A stretch of DNA of 64,000 nucleotides. Source: Jiangella gansuensis DSM 44835 (GTDB lineage: Bacteria > Actinomycetota > Actinomycetes > Jiangellales > Jiangellaceae). The stretch's first letter is position 1. Each line of letters opens with the position of its first letter. Location of the stretch: NCBI RefSeq assembly GCF_000515395.1, contig NZ_KI911782.1:2602606-2666605 (forward strand), in the 5' to 3' direction. The notes under the pieces are model-generated. The model was not told the origin of the DNA, did not search any database, and worked only from the letters and a program-made list of their open reading frames with translations. The position numbers and the translations under genes were made by a program. Positions 44,600 through 54,230 of this stretch are shown here, piece after piece.

Positions 44600-45121
44600 T
44601 CAGGAGTCGCCGTCGAACATCGACAACGGCGCGTCGACCTCCTCGCGGCGCGGTCCCATGACCGCGACGCCCACCAGAAGGGTCACCAGCCCCGCCACGC
44701 ACACCCACACGCCGTAGCGCACATCGGCCCAGGCTGGTGCGTTGTCGGTGGCGTCGCCGATGGCCCGCATCAAGCCCCAGAGGACGACCGTGGCCACGCC
44801 GATCATCCAGCCCAGCCCGATCAGCAACCGGAACCGGACCAGGGCGCCGAACGCTCCGAGCGCACCCACCACCGCGAGCGGAGCGGCGACCGACGCCCAG
44901 TACCCGGTGGCCATCGCCGGAGGCCCGGTCTCGACCAGGTGGCGAATGGGCAGCTCGCGGGGTGCGCGGTCGCCGTACCAGCTCAAGTAGGCGCTGCCGG
45001 CGCACAGCACGCTGCCGGCCGCGGCGATGATGGCGCCGATGGCTCGCCGGCTCATCCCACCGAGCCGGCCCGTCGCGCCGGCCCCGTCGGCTCCCGTCGG
45101 CACCTCGTCCTCGTGTTGCAC
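44600..45121 (-). CDS. Four-helix membrane protein, tandem paralogue B
   Basis: A 173-residue paralogue of the downstream gene, with SAYLSWYGDRAP, YWASVAAPLAVVGALG and GLGWMIGVATVVLWGLM in the same order and four membrane segments. It has an extra 22-residue polar N-terminus if GTG 45121 is the start; ATG 45055 (MSRRAIGA) is the alternative. A TAGCCT box lies 6 bases before GTG 45121, supporting the longer, leaderless form. Function unknown. It is divergent from dxs. Confidence 0.75.
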   Translation of the reverse strand: MQHEDEVPTGADGAGATGRLGGMSRRAIGAIIAAAGSVLCAGSAYLSWYGDRAPRELPIRHLVETGPPAMATGYWASVAAPLAVVGALGAFGALVRFRLLIGLGWMIGVATVVLWGLMRAIGDATDNAPAWADVRYGVWVCVAGLVTLLVGVAVMGPRREEVDAPLSMFDGDS

Positions 45122-45127
45122 AGCGGA

Positions 45128-45133
45128 AGGCTA
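45128..45133 (-). promoter_or_regulatory. -10 box of leaderless membrane-protein gene
   Basis: TAGCCT on the minus strand ends 6 bases before GTG 45121, without an intervening ribosome site. Confidence 0.45.
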
Positions 45134-45246
45134 GTGGCCGCTGCCGCGCACAACAACCTGCGACGCGGCGCGCACCTGGACGTGATCGCGAAGGCCGGGC
45201 CATCTAGACTCGACAGTCAGCACCGGCGCGACAGGAGGCGGCACGC

Positions 45247-47169
45247 GTGGGACTTCTCGACCGTATCGAACATCCGCGCGACCTGCGGGAGATGTCCGAT
45301 GCCGATCTCGAGACCTTGGCCGCGGAGATCCGTGACCGGATCGTGTCCACGTGCGCGCCCAACGGCGGGCACCTCGGACCCAACCTCGGCGTGGTCGAGT
45401 TGACCATCGCCGCACACCGGGTGTTCGACTCACCGCGTGACCCCATCGTCTTCGACACTGGTCACCAGGCCTATGTGCACAAGATGATCACCGGCCGGCA
45501 CGCCGACTTCGGGCGGCTCAAGCAGGCGGGTGGGCTGTCGGGTTACCCGAGCCGGGCGGAGAGCGAGCACGACTGGGTCGAGAACTCGCACGCCTCCACG
45601 GCGCTGTCCTACGCCGACGGCATGGCCAAGGCGTTCGCCGTGCGGGGCGAGCGCGACCGCACCGTCGTCGCGTTCATCGGCGACGGCGCGCTCACCGGCG
45701 GGATGGCCTGGGAGGCGTTGAACAACATCGCCGGCGGCCCGCAAACCGGTCCGGACCGGCGGCCACTGGTGATGGTCGTCAACGACAACGGCCGGTCCTA
45801 TTCGCCCACGGTGGGCGGGCTCGCGCGGCACCTCTCGGGGTTGCGCACCGACCCCCGGTACGAAGAGGCCCTCGACGTCGTCAAACGCACCCTGGGCCGC
45901 ACCGCGCTGGTCGGGCAGCCGCTGTACGAGGCACTGCACGGCATCAAGAAGGGCCTGAAGGACCTCATCGCGCCGCAGGGCATGTTCGAGGACCTCGGGC
46001 TGAAGTACATCGGCCCCGTCGACGGGCACGACCGCGCCGCCGTCGAGCAGGCGTTCACCCAGGCCAAGAAGTTCCGCGGGCCGGTGCTGGTGCACTGCCT
46101 GACCCAGAAGGGCTACGGCTACGACCCGGCCCTGCGCGACGAGGCCGACCAGATGCACAGCCCGGGCGCGTTCGACCCCGCCACCGGTGCGCCGGCCGGC
46201 GGCCCGGTGCGCGGCTGGACCGACGTGTTCAGCGACGCGCTGGTGCACGCGGGGCGGGAACGGCCCGACGTCGTCGCGATCACCGCCGCGATGCTGGGCC
46301 CCACCGGCCTCGAGCCGTTCGCCCGAGCGTTCCCCGACCGTTGCTTCGACGTCGGCATCGCCGAGCAGCATGCGGCCACCTCGGCCGCCGGCATGGCCAT
46401 GATGGGCCTGCACCCGGTGGTCGCCGTCTATGCGACGTTCCTGAATCGCGCTTTCGACCAGGTCCTCATGGACTGCGCGTTGCACCGCGCCGGTGTCACG
46501 TTCGTGCTCGACCGCGCCGGCGTCACCGGCAGTGACGGGCCGTCGCACAACGGCATGTGGGACCTGTCGATCCTGCAGGTCGTGCCGGGGCTTCGGTTGG
46601 CCGCACCCCGCGACGGCGCCCAGCTCACCGAGCAGTTCGCTGAGGCACTCGACGTGGACGATGCCCCAACCGTGGTCCGCTTCCCCAAGGGGCCGGTCGG
46701 CCACGACATCCCGGCGTTGGAACGCCAGGGCGGTGTCGACGTGCTGGCCCGTTCACAGACGACGGATGTCCTGCTGGTCACGGTCGGCGCCATGGCCGGA
46801 ATCGGCGTCGACGCCGCGAACCGGCTGGACGCACAGGGCGTCGGCGTCACCGTCGTCGACCCACGCTGGGTGAAGCCCGTCGACGACGCCCTCGTGTCGC
46901 TGGCCCGTCAGCACCGCCTGGTGGTCACGGTCGAGGACAACGGACGCGTCGGGGGCTTCGGCACCGTGCTCGCGCAGGCGCTACGCGACGCTGACGTCAC
47001 CGTGCCGTTCCACGGCTACGGCCTGCCGCAGGAGTTCCTGCAACACGCCAAGCGTGGCGAAATCCTCGCCGCGGCGGGCCTGACCGCGCAGAATCTGGCA
47101 CGCGAGGTCTCCGGCCTGGTGGCGGCGCTGGACAGTGCCGCGTCGCCCCACGATCGAACGACGGTGTGA
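45247..47169 (+). CDS. dxs: 1-deoxy-D-xylulose-5-phosphate synthase
   Basis: A 640-residue thiamine-diphosphate enzyme that condenses pyruvate and glyceraldehyde-3-phosphate, the entry step of the MEP isoprenoid pathway. The ThDP motif is [16 protein letters not shown] (about 144-159); the Pyr domain shows [17 protein letters not shown] (about 366-382) and [18 protein letters not shown] 45247 has a clear AGGAGG ribosome site 8 bases upstream. The stop overlaps the start of the AI-2E-family gene (GTGA at 47166). Confidence 0.96.
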   Translation: MGLLDRIEHPRDLREMSDADLETLAAEIRDRIVSTCAPNGGHLGPNLGVVELTIAAHRVFDSPRDPIVFDTGHQAYVHKMITGRHADFGRLKQAGGLSGYPSRAESEHDWVENSHASTALSYADGMAKAFAVRGERDRTVVAFIGDGALTGGMAWEALNNIAGGPQTGPDRRPLVMVVNDNGRSYSPTVGGLARHLSGLRTDPRYEEALDVVKRTLGRTALVGQPLYEALHGIKKGLKDLIAPQGMFEDLGLKYIGPVDGHDRAAVEQAFTQAKKFRGPVLVHCLTQKGYGYDPALRDEADQMHSPGAFDPATGAPAGGPVRGWTDVFSDALVHAGRERPDVVAITAAMLGPTGLEPFARAFPDRCFDVGIAEQHAATSAAGMAMMGLHPVVAVYATFLNRAFDQVLMDCALHRAGVTFVLDRAGVTGSDGPSHNGMWDLSILQVVPGLRLAAPRDGAQLTEQFAEALDVDDAPTVVRFPKGPVGHDIPALERQGGVDVLARSQTTDVLLVTVGAMAGIGVDAANRLDAQGVGVTVVDPRWVKPVDDALVSLARQHRLVVTVEDNGRVGGFGTVLAQALRDADVTVPFHGYGLPQEFLQHAKRGEILAAAGLTAQNLAREVSGLVAALDSAASPHDRTTV

Positions 47170-48290
47170 CGGTGCCCGACATTCCTCCCAGCCGGCCGCG
47201 GGACGACCCCGACTGGCTGCGCCCGGAGGCGATCATCGCCGGGCGGTTGCTGATCATCGGCTTGGCCCTGGCTGCCGCCATGTGGCTGGTACTGCAGGTG
47301 CAGTTCATCGCGACGGCGGTCGTGCTGGGCTTCGCCGAGGTGGCGCTGCTGTGGCCGCTGGCTCGCTGGTTGCGCAGCAAGCGGGTGCCGGCAGTGTTCG
47401 CGGCGCTGCTGTGCGTGCTGCTGTTCCTGGCGTTCTTCGCCGGGCTGCTGGTGTTCGTGATCACCGAGGTCGTCGACTCCTGGCCGCGGATGGTCAACGC
47501 GATCACGGGCTCGGTCAACGAGATCAACGCGTGGCTGGAGGACGGCCCGTTCGGCCTGGACACCCAGAATGTGCAGGACTTGCTCGACGAACTGGAGTCG
47601 CGGCTGGGTGACGTGCTCGGCGGAGTCACCAGTGCGGCGGTCGGGGGGTTGTCGTTGGTCGGCAACTTCGCCACCGTCATCCTGATCGCGACGTTCTTCG
47701 CGATCTTCGCGCTGACCAGCGGCGACAAGCTGTGGAAGCAGTTCGTGGGCGTGCTGCAGCCGCACCAGCGCGACCCCGCCGACGCCGCCTTCCGCGGGTC
47801 GATGCGCACCGTGGGCAACTGGTTCTACGCCTCCACCATCACCGGGCTGGTGGACGGCGTGCTGATCGGCGTCGGCCTGCTGATCCTCGACGTCCCGCTG
47901 GCGGTGCCGATCGGTGCCCTGACCTTCCTGATGGCCTACATCCCGCTGGTCGGTGCGACCCTGGCCGGCGCGGTCGCGGTGCTGGTGGCGCTGTTCTCCG
48001 GCGGGTTCACGACGGCGATCTGGGCGCTGGTCATCGTGGTGATCGTGCAGCAGATCGAGGGCAACGTGCTGTCGCCGCTGCTGATGTCGCGGGCGCTGAA
48101 CTTCCACCCGGTCGTGACGCTGATCCTCACCACCGCGGCGGCGGCCGCGTTCGGCCTGATCGGACTGTTCCTGGCGGTGCCGGTCACGGGCGCCATCGCC
48201 GCCGCCGTCCTGGCCTGGAAGCGGACGGTCCGGGCCCAGCAGCTCGCCGCTGCCGCACCGCCGCCGGAGGACGAGCCCTCACCAGCGTGA
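47166..48290 (+). CDS. AI-2E family transporter
   Basis: A 374-residue membrane protein of the AI-2E/PerM family with two N-terminal hydrophobic segments (about 25-50), a third (about 77-101), a loop of about 55 residues, then a C-terminal cluster including [36 protein letters not shown] and [17 protein letters not shown]. Members export autoinducer-2 or act as Na+/H+ antiporters; the role here is unproven. Translationally coupled to dxs. A tandem 20-bp duplication follows its stop. Confidence 0.88.
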   Translation: MTVPDIPPSRPRDDPDWLRPEAIIAGRLLIIGLALAAAMWLVLQVQFIATAVVLGFAEVALLWPLARWLRSKRVPAVFAALLCVLLFLAFFAGLLVFVITEVVDSWPRMVNAITGSVNEINAWLEDGPFGLDTQNVQDLLDELESRLGDVLGGVTSAAVGGLSLVGNFATVILIATFFAIFALTSGDKLWKQFVGVLQPHQRDPADAAFRGSMRTVGNWFYASTITGLVDGVLIGVGLLILDVPLAVPIGALTFLMAYIPLVGATLAGAVAVLVALFSGGFTTAIWALVIVVIVQQIEGNVLSPLLMSRALNFHPVVTLILTTAAAAAFGLIGLFLAVPVTGAIAAAVLAWKRTVRAQQLAAAAPPPEDEPSPA

Positions 48291-48359
48291 GCGGTTCCTC
48301 CCCGGCGTGAGTGGTTCCTCACCGGCAAGCAACGGCAGCGGGCCGGCCTGTGACGTAAG

Positions 48360-48394
48360 CGAGCCGCGCCACCTCGATGAGGCGGCGCGGCTCG
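48360..48394. terminator. 11-bp stem between AI-2E-family and fadB genes
   Basis: CGAGCCGCGCC (48360-48370) and GGCGCGGCTCG (48384-48394) form a perfect stem with a 13-base loop in a 112-base convergent gap, probably terminating both genes. Confidence 0.6.
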
Positions 48395-48402
48395 CGGTGT
48401 TC

Positions 48403-50511
48403 TCAGGACGAGCGGACGCTCGCCGTGCCCGGCGGGAGGAAACGCCGCCCGGTGGCGCGTTCGGCGACGCCACTGCGGTCCAGGTAGGGCGTGATGCCGC
48501 CGAGGTGGAACGGCCAGCCGGCGCCGAGCAGCAGGCACAGGTCGATGTCCTGTGCCTCGGCGACGACGCCCTCGTCCAGCATGAGGCGAATCTCCTGCGC
48601 GACGGCGGACAACGCCCGCTCCCGCACATCGTCGCTGGTCAGCACCGTGTCGCCCTGTTCGAACAGGGCGGCGGTGTCGTCGTCGAGGAACGGCTTGCCC
48701 TGCTGATCCCACGACCAGATGCCGGGTTTGCCGGCGGCGACCAGCCGGCGCAGGTTTTCCGACACACCGAATCGATCCGGGAAGGCATCGTGCAGTGTCT
48801 CGGCGACGTGCAGGGCGACGGCCGGACCGACCAGCTGCAACAGGACGAACGGCGACATCGGCAGCCCCAGCGGCGCCAGCGCGTTGTCGGCGACGTCGAG
48901 CGGGGTGCCTTCGTCGGCGGCGGCGGTGACTTCGCCCATGAGCCGGGTGAGTACGCGGTTGACGACGAACGCCGGCGCGTCCTTGACCAGGACGCACGAC
49001 TTCTTCAGCGTCTTCCCGACCGCGAAGGCGGTGGCAAGGGTGGCGTCATCGGTGCGATCGGCCCGCACCACCTCGACCAGCGGCAGCACCGCGACCGGGT
49101 TGAAGAAGTGGAAGCCGACCGCCCGCTCCGGGTGCTGCAGCTTCGCGGCCATCTCGGTGACCGACAGCGACGACGTGTTCGTGGCCAGCACGCACTCCGG
49201 CGACACGACGGCCTCGAGTTCGGCGAACACCTGCTGCTTGACCTTCATCTCCTCGAAGACGGCCTCGATGACGAAGTCGGCGTCGGCGAAGACGGCCTTG
49301 TCGGTGGAGCCGGTCACGAGAGCGGTGAGGCGGTTGCGTTGGTCGGGCGAGATGCGTCCCTTGGCGAGCAGCTTGTCGATCTCGCCGTGCACGTGCTGGA
49401 CGCCGCGCTCCACCCGTTCCTCGTCCAGGTCGGTGAGGACGACCGGCACCTCGAGGCGCCGGACGAACAGCAGCGCCAGCTGGCTGGCCATCAGCCCGGC
49501 ACCGACGACGCCCACCTTCGTGACCGGCCGCGCCAGTGCCTTGTCCGGAGCACCGGCGGGACGCTTGGCCCGGCGCTGGGTGAGGTCGAAGGCGTAGACG
49601 CCGGAACGTAGCTCCTCGCTCATGATGAGGTCGCCCAGCGCCTCGTCCTCGGCGGCGAAGGCTTCGTCGCGGGTGGCGGTGCGCGCCGCGGCGATCAGCT
49701 CCAGCGCGCGGTACGGGGCCGGGGTGGCGCCGCGCAGCCGGCCGTCGGCGATGGCCCGCCCACGGGCGACCGCGGCGTCCCAGGTGGCTTCGGAGCGGTC
49801 CACCTCGGGCCGCTCGACCGTGACGTCGCCGCGTACCACCTGCGCGACCCACCGCAGCGACTGTTCGATGAAGTCGGCCGCGTCCAGCGCGACGTCGGCG
49901 ATGCCGAGCTGCGCCAGCTGCGGCCCCTTGAGCATGCGGTTCTGGTTGAGTGCGTTCTCGATGATGACGGTGACCGCGGGATCGGGGCCGATGAGGTTCG
50001 GCAGCAGCCAGGCGCCGCCCCAGCCGGGGACGAGGCCGAGGAAGACCTCGGGCAGCGCGATGCCCTGTGCGGCCTTGGACACCGTCCGGTACGTACAGTG
50101 CAGCGCGATCTCCAGCCCGCCGCCCAGCGCCAGGCCGTTGATCAGGGCGAACGTCGGCACCGGGCCGTCGGCGAGTCTGCCGAACGCCCGATGGCCCAGC
50201 CGTCCCAGTTCGACGGCCTGCTCGCGCTCGGTGACCAGGGCCAGCCCTTTGAGGTCGGCGCCGGCGGCCAGGATGAACGGCTTGCCGGTGAGGGCGACGG
50301 CGACCACGCCCGGCTCGGCGTACGCGGCGTCGATGGCCCGCTCGAGGCCCAGCATCGTGGCCGGGCCGAGCGTGTTGGGCTTGGTGTGGTCGTGCCCGTT
50401 GTCCAGGGTGATGAGCGCGGCCTTGCCGGCGCCGAGCGGCAGGTCGACGAACCGCAGGTGCGCGGCGGTGACGACCTCGTCGGGGAAGACCGTGGCCAGG
50501 TCGGTGGTCAT
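48403..50511 (-). CDS. fadB: Fatty-acid oxidation complex alpha subunit (enoyl-CoA hydratase / 3-hydroxyacyl-CoA dehydrogenase)
   Basis: A 702-residue bifunctional beta-oxidation enzyme. The N-terminal crotonase domain (about 15-200) shows LTGKPFILAAGADLKGL and NGLALGGGLEIALH; the NAD-binding domain begins near 328 with VGVVGAGLMASQLALLF, and the C-terminal 3-hydroxyacyl-CoA dehydrogenase domain has FHFFNPVAVLPLVEVV, DAPAFVVNR. The GAGLMAS variant of the usual GxGxMG loop is found in other actinobacterial FadB proteins. Start at ATG 50511, coupled to fadA by a TGATG overlap. Confidence 0.94.
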   Translation of the reverse strand: MTTDLATVFPDEVVTAAHLRFVDLPLGAGKAALITLDNGHDHTKPNTLGPATMLGLERAIDAAYAEPGVVAVALTGKPFILAAGADLKGLALVTEREQAVELGRLGHRAFGRLADGPVPTFALINGLALGGGLEIALHCTYRTVSKAAQGIALPEVFLGLVPGWGGAWLLPNLIGPDPAVTVIIENALNQNRMLKGPQLAQLGIADVALDAADFIEQSLRWVAQVVRGDVTVERPEVDRSEATWDAAVARGRAIADGRLRGATPAPYRALELIAAARTATRDEAFAAEDEALGDLIMSEELRSGVYAFDLTQRRAKRPAGAPDKALARPVTKVGVVGAGLMASQLALLFVRRLEVPVVLTDLDEERVERGVQHVHGEIDKLLAKGRISPDQRNRLTALVTGSTDKAVFADADFVIEAVFEEMKVKQQVFAELEAVVSPECVLATNTSSLSVTEMAAKLQHPERAVGFHFFNPVAVLPLVEVVRADRTDDATLATAFAVGKTLKKSCVLVKDAPAFVVNRVLTRLMGEVTAAADEGTPLDVADNALAPLGLPMSPFVLLQLVGPAVALHVAETLHDAFPDRFGVSENLRRLVAAGKPGIWSWDQQGKPFLDDDTAALFEQGDTVLTSDDVRERALSAVAQEIRLMLDEGVVAEAQDIDLCLLLGAGWPFHLGGITPYLDRSGVAERATGRRFLPPGTASVRSS

Positions 50512-51737
50512 CAGGCAGCAGCCTCCTCGATGTACTCAGCGTGGTGCGGGTTCTCCCAGATCACGGTGCCGCCCATGCCGATGCCGATGCACATGGTGGT
50601 GATGCCGTAACGCACCTCCGGGTACTCGGCGAACTCGCGCGCGAGCTGGGTCATGAGCCGGACGCCGGACGAGGCCAGCGGGTGCCCGACGGCGATGGCG
50701 CCGCCGTACGGGTTGACCCGGGGGTCGTCGTCGGCGATGCCGAAGTGGTCGAGGAACGCCAGCACCTGCACGGCGAACGCCTCGTTGATTTCGAACAGCC
50801 CGATGTCGTCGATGGACAGACCGGCCTTGGCCAGCGCCTTCTCCGTCGCGGGGACCGGGCCGACACCCATGACCTCCGGCTCGACGCCGGCGAAGGCGTA
50901 GGAGACCAGCCGCATCTTCGGTGTGAGCTCGAGCTCGCGCGCGGCCTCGGCGCTTACCAGCAGCGCCGCGGTGGCGCCGTCGTTGAGGCCCGCGGCGTTA
51001 CCGGCGGTGACCCGGCCATGTGGGCGGAACGGCGTCTTGAGAGCGGCGAGGTCGGCGACGGTGGTGCCCGGGCGTGGCGGCTCGTCGGCGGTGGCCAGGC
51101 CCCACCCGTTCTCGGCGCTGCGGGTGGCCACGGGCACGAGGTCGGGCTGGATCTTGCCGTCGGTGTAGGCCTGGGCCAGCCTGGCCTGGCTGGCCGCGGC
51201 GAACGCGTCGGCGCGGTCCTTCGTCAGGTGCGGGAAGCGGTCGTGCAGGTTCTCCGCCGTGGTGCCCATGACCAGCGCGGACGGATCGACGAGCTTCTCG
51301 GCGAGAATGCGCGGGTTGGGGTCGACGCCCTCACCCATCGGGTGCCGGCCCATGTGTTCGACGCCGCCGGCGATGACGACGTCGTACGCGCCGAACGCGA
51401 TGCCACCGGCAGTGGTGGTGACCGCGGTCATGGCGCCGGCGCACATCCGGTCGATGGCGAAGCCCGGGACGCTGCGCGGCAGGCCGGCCAGGAGAGCGGC
51501 CGTCCGCCCGATGGTGAGGCCCTGGTCGCCGAGCTGGGTGGTGGCGGCGATGGCGACGTCGTCGACCCGCTCCGGCGGCAGGGCGGGGTTGCGCCGCAGC
51601 AGCTCACGGATGCAGTTGATGACGAGGTCGTCCGCGCGGGTCTCGTGGTACATGCCCTTGGGGCCCGCCTTGCCGAACGGGGTGCGTACCCCGTCGACGA
51701 ACAGCACGTCGCGAACAGGCCTGGGTGGACGTGGCAC
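50511..51737 (-). CDS. fadA: Acetyl-CoA acyltransferase (thiolase, beta subunit)
   Basis: A 408-residue thiolase that cleaves 3-ketoacyl-CoA in beta-oxidation with the fadB product. The nucleophile Cys is in DRMCAGAMTA (about 98), and the C-terminal catalytic motifs are NEAFAVQVL, GGAIAVGHPLASSG and CIGIGMGG. GTG 51737 has a strong ribosome site (GAGGAGGG). First gene of the fadA-fadB operon. Confidence 0.95.
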   Translation of the reverse strand: MPRPPRPVRDVLFVDGVRTPFGKAGPKGMYHETRADDLVINCIRELLRRNPALPPERVDDVAIAATTQLGDQGLTIGRTAALLAGLPRSVPGFAIDRMCAGAMTAVTTTAGGIAFGAYDVVIAGGVEHMGRHPMGEGVDPNPRILAEKLVDPSALVMGTTAENLHDRFPHLTKDRADAFAAASQARLAQAYTDGKIQPDLVPVATRSAENGWGLATADEPPRPGTTVADLAALKTPFRPHGRVTAGNAAGLNDGATAALLVSAEAARELELTPKMRLVSYAFAGVEPEVMGVGPVPATEKALAKAGLSIDDIGLFEINEAFAVQVLAFLDHFGIADDDPRVNPYGGAIAVGHPLASSGVRLMTQLAREFAEYPEVRYGITTMCIGIGMGGTVIWENPHHAEYIEEAAA

Positions 51738-51760
51738 AGCGGCCCTCCTCGATCTGGAAG

Positions 51761-52483
51761 CTACTCACGAGTAACAATACTCGGAACGACGATGTTACGC
51801 AGCGCCTCGCGGCGTGACAACGGGGACAGGCGGGCCTCGTGGTCGGCGACGAACCGCCGCACCCAGCCCGGGTCGGTCTTGGAATGCTCGCGCAGTGCCC
51901 AGCCGATGGCCTTGCGCAGGAAGAAGTCCCGATCGGCGGCGTTCGCGAGGACGGCATCGGTGAGCAGGTCGACGTCGAGACCGCCTTTCGCGCCGATCTG
52001 GCAGATGACCGACGCGCGGCGGCGCCAGCGGTCCGCGTCGCGGGCCCACTCGCGCATGACCGGGCCGACGACGTCGTGGTGCGCGCGCAACAGCGGGCCC
52101 ACCGAGTGGATGGCGACGTCGTCGACGTGGTCCCACCAGGCGCCGCTGACGATCTGGTGCTCGAACAGGGGGAGGGCGTCGAGCTGGATGGCATAGGCGG
52201 CGTAGGGGCGCAACTGCGCGAGCTGGGTGGCGGCATAGCGCTCCTCCCGGTACGTCGCGTCGTCCCAGAGCGTCCGGACGGTGGCCCGCCAGCCGGCCGC
52301 GTCAGGGAGCGGATGATCGCGCAGGACCGGCCGCAGCGCCGCCGTGCGAGCCGGCTTGGGCACGCCGAGAAACGGCATCGACGACTTCAGGTAGGCGCGC
52401 ATGGGCTCGGCCTTCGCCGGGTCGGCGACAGCACGCAGTGCGGCCCGGACCGCGTCGATGAGGGCAGTGTCGGCGGCGCTCAT
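51761..52483 (-). CDS. DNA alkylation repair protein (AlkC/AlkD-like HEAT repeats)
   Basis: A 240-residue all-helical protein of the AlkD family, DNA glycosylases that excise alkylated bases. Helical HEAT-like repeats run throughout; LRDHPLPDAAGWRATVRTLWDD and the RDFFLRKAIGWALREHSKTDPGWVRRFV segments (the latter split across residues 185-212) are characteristic. ATG 52483 lies 7 bases after a TAGCGT box, so it is probably leaderless. Confidence 0.88.
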   Translation of the reverse strand: MSAADTALIDAVRAALRAVADPAKAEPMRAYLKSSMPFLGVPKPARTAALRPVLRDHPLPDAAGWRATVRTLWDDATYREERYAATQLAQLRPYAAYAIQLDALPLFEHQIVSGAWWDHVDDVAIHSVGPLLRAHHDVVGPVMREWARDADRWRRRASVICQIGAKGGLDVDLLTDAVLANAADRDFFLRKAIGWALREHSKTDPGWVRRFVADHEARLSPLSRREALRNIVVPSIVTRE

Positions 52484-52490
52484 GGTCGCA

Positions 52491-52496
52491 ACGCTA
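52491..52496 (-). promoter_or_regulatory. -10 box of leaderless DNA alkylation repair gene
   Basis: TAGCGT on the minus strand ends 7 bases before ATG 52483. Confidence 0.5.
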
Positions 52497-52539
52497 GGCG
52501 CTGGCGCCGACGACGGCACCCCGCCACCAGGCGTTCTGG

Positions 52540-52601
52540 CGCTCCACCAGGCATGCAATGCCCCGTGGAGCGGGTGCACCCCTGCCGGACGTGATCATTT
52601 T
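52540..52601 (-). repeat. Dispersed repeat copy R6, the most diverged
   Basis: On the minus strand, AAAATGATCACGTCC (52601-52587) is intact but the following bases read GGCAGGGGT instead of ACCATGGGT. The hairpin keeps CGCTCCAC/GTGGAGCG arms (52540-52547 with 52565-52572). Unlike other copies it lies in a divergent promoter region, between the alkylation-repair and FAD-oxidoreductase starts, not after a stop codon. Confidence 0.75.
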
Positions 52602-52662
52602 GGTCCGAGGCGGGTGTCCGCGGCGTGTCGCGGACCGGGTCGGCGCTAGGCTGAGCGCTTAC

Positions 52663-54069
52663 ATGAGCGGCTCTTACGATCTGATCGTGATCGGCGCCGG
52701 GCCCGCGGGGCTCGCCGCCGCGTGGCGTGCTGCCCAGCGGGGTATGAAAGTCGCCCTGCTGGAACGGGCCGACCACGTCGGCGGCATGGCCGCGTCGTTC
52801 GACGTCGGAGGCATCCGCGTCGACCAGGGCTCGCACCGGCTGGCTCCCAGCACGCCGGCGCCGCTCCTGGCCGACCTGCACGAGCTGCTCGGCGACGACC
52901 TCCAGCGCCGCCGCCGCACCAGCCGCATCCGCGTCGGCGACCAATGGGTCGCGTTGCCGCTGCGCGCCGACGAGGTGGCTCGCCGGCTGCCGCCGTCGCT
53001 GCTGGCGAAGGTGGCTCGCGACTCCACCGTGGCGAAGTTCCGCCGGCAGTCGGCCGACACCTACGGCGGCCTGGTGCGCAGCCGGGTCGGCCCGGCGCTG
53101 TACGAGTCGGTGTACGGACCACTGGCCGAGAAGCAGTGGGGCATGCCCGGCGACCGCATCAGCGCGGACCAAGCCCGCCGGCAGGCCGACCGTATGGGCA
53201 CCTGGCGGGTGGCCGCCCGCGCGCTGGCGCGTACCCGCCGTGGCCGCGGCGGCGCCGGGACCGGCGGGTACCTCTATCCGCGCACCGGCTTCGGGCAGCT
53301 CGTCGAGGCGCTCGCGGACGCCGCTGTGGCAGCCGGGGTGGAGATCCGTTGTGAGGCCGAGGTCGACCGGGTCCGCGTCACCGAGGACGAGGTCGAGGTC
53401 AGCACGCAGGACGGCGACGTCATCACCGGCGGGCTGGTGTTCTCGACGCTGCCGCTGCCGGTGCTGGCGCGCATCTCCCGGCCGGCGCCGTCGCTGACCT
53501 CCATCGAGTCCTCGGCGCGGCTGCGGTATCGCGCGTTGCTGCTGGTGTACGTCGTGCATCAGGGCGGGCGCTGGATGCCGCACGACTCCCACGACATCCC
53601 CGACCCGCGTACGCCCGTGTTGCGCATCTCCGAACCCGCCAACTACCGCAACAATCCCGACGACCCCGCCGACCGGTCGGTGTTGTGCGCGGAGATCCCG
53701 TGCTCCATGACCGACGACGTGTGGGGACTGGACGACGAGTCGCTGGCCGACCTCGTCGACGAGACCCTCGGCCTGACCGGCCTGCCGAAGGTCAACCGGG
53801 TGCACGTCGAGACCCGCCGTATCGGGCAGGTACACCCGATCTACCGGGTGGGATACGAGCGCGACCTCATCGACGTCGACACGTGGGCACGCATGATCCG
53901 CCGGGTCGTGACGCTGGGCCGGCAGGGCCTGTTCGTCCTGGACAACATCGACCAGGCGCTGCTGATGGCCTATGACGCCGTCGACGCCATCCGCGACGAC
54001 GGCCGGTTCGACCGGTACGCGTGGACGGTGGCGCGGGAACGGTTCGCCCACACCGGCCCGGACGCCTGA
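52663..54069 (+). CDS. FAD-dependent amine-oxidase-like oxidoreductase
   Basis: A 468-residue flavoprotein of the protoporphyrinogen-oxidase / UDP-galactopyranose-mutase-like group. The FAD motif VIGAGPAGLAAAWRAAQRG is at 8-26, followed by GGMAASF and the GSHRLAPSTP loop; GLFVLDNIDQALLMAY near the C-terminus closes the FAD site. Substrate unknown; it is distinct from the hemG gene of this window. ATG 52663 follows a TAGGCT (52647-52652) by 10 bases. Confidence 0.88.
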   Translation: MSGSYDLIVIGAGPAGLAAAWRAAQRGMKVALLERADHVGGMAASFDVGGIRVDQGSHRLAPSTPAPLLADLHELLGDDLQRRRRTSRIRVGDQWVALPLRADEVARRLPPSLLAKVARDSTVAKFRRQSADTYGGLVRSRVGPALYESVYGPLAEKQWGMPGDRISADQARRQADRMGTWRVAARALARTRRGRGGAGTGGYLYPRTGFGQLVEALADAAVAAGVEIRCEAEVDRVRVTEDEVEVSTQDGDVITGGLVFSTLPLPVLARISRPAPSLTSIESSARLRYRALLLVYVVHQGGRWMPHDSHDIPDPRTPVLRISEPANYRNNPDDPADRSVLCAEIPCSMTDDVWGLDDESLADLVDETLGLTGLPKVNRVHVETRRIGQVHPIYRVGYERDLIDVDTWARMIRRVVTLGRQGLFVLDNIDQALLMAYDAVDAIRDDGRFDRYAWTVARERFAHTGPDA

Positions 54070-54164
54070 GCGTCGCCGCGGCCGTCGTTTCAGGCGCTCC
54101 GACCGAAGCCGTGGTGCTCACCGGCGAGGAGGGCGACCCGGCGGACCCGCACCGGTGCAGGCAG

Positions 54165-54230
54165 CTTCCCGCTCCACGCGGCAAGCATCCCTGGTGAGGC
54201 GAACACACCCATGGTGGACGTGATCATTTC
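54165..54230 (-). repeat. Dispersed repeat copy R7 at the RNase D stop codon
   Basis: On the minus strand the 24-base block (54230-54207) is identical to R1's. The hairpin region reads GTGTTCGCCTCACC, then AGGGATGCTTGCC, then GCGTGGAGCGGGAAG; the 3' arm keeps the family sequence, the 5' arm has drifted, so pairing is imperfect. The RNase D stop codon (54226-54224) lies inside the block. Confidence 0.85.

Noticed and set aside
48287-48327. Tandem 20-bp duplication (GCGTGAG-x-GGTTCCTC) after the AI-2E-family gene
   Set aside because: Too short and single-copy to mean more than slippage; it adds no stem or motif.
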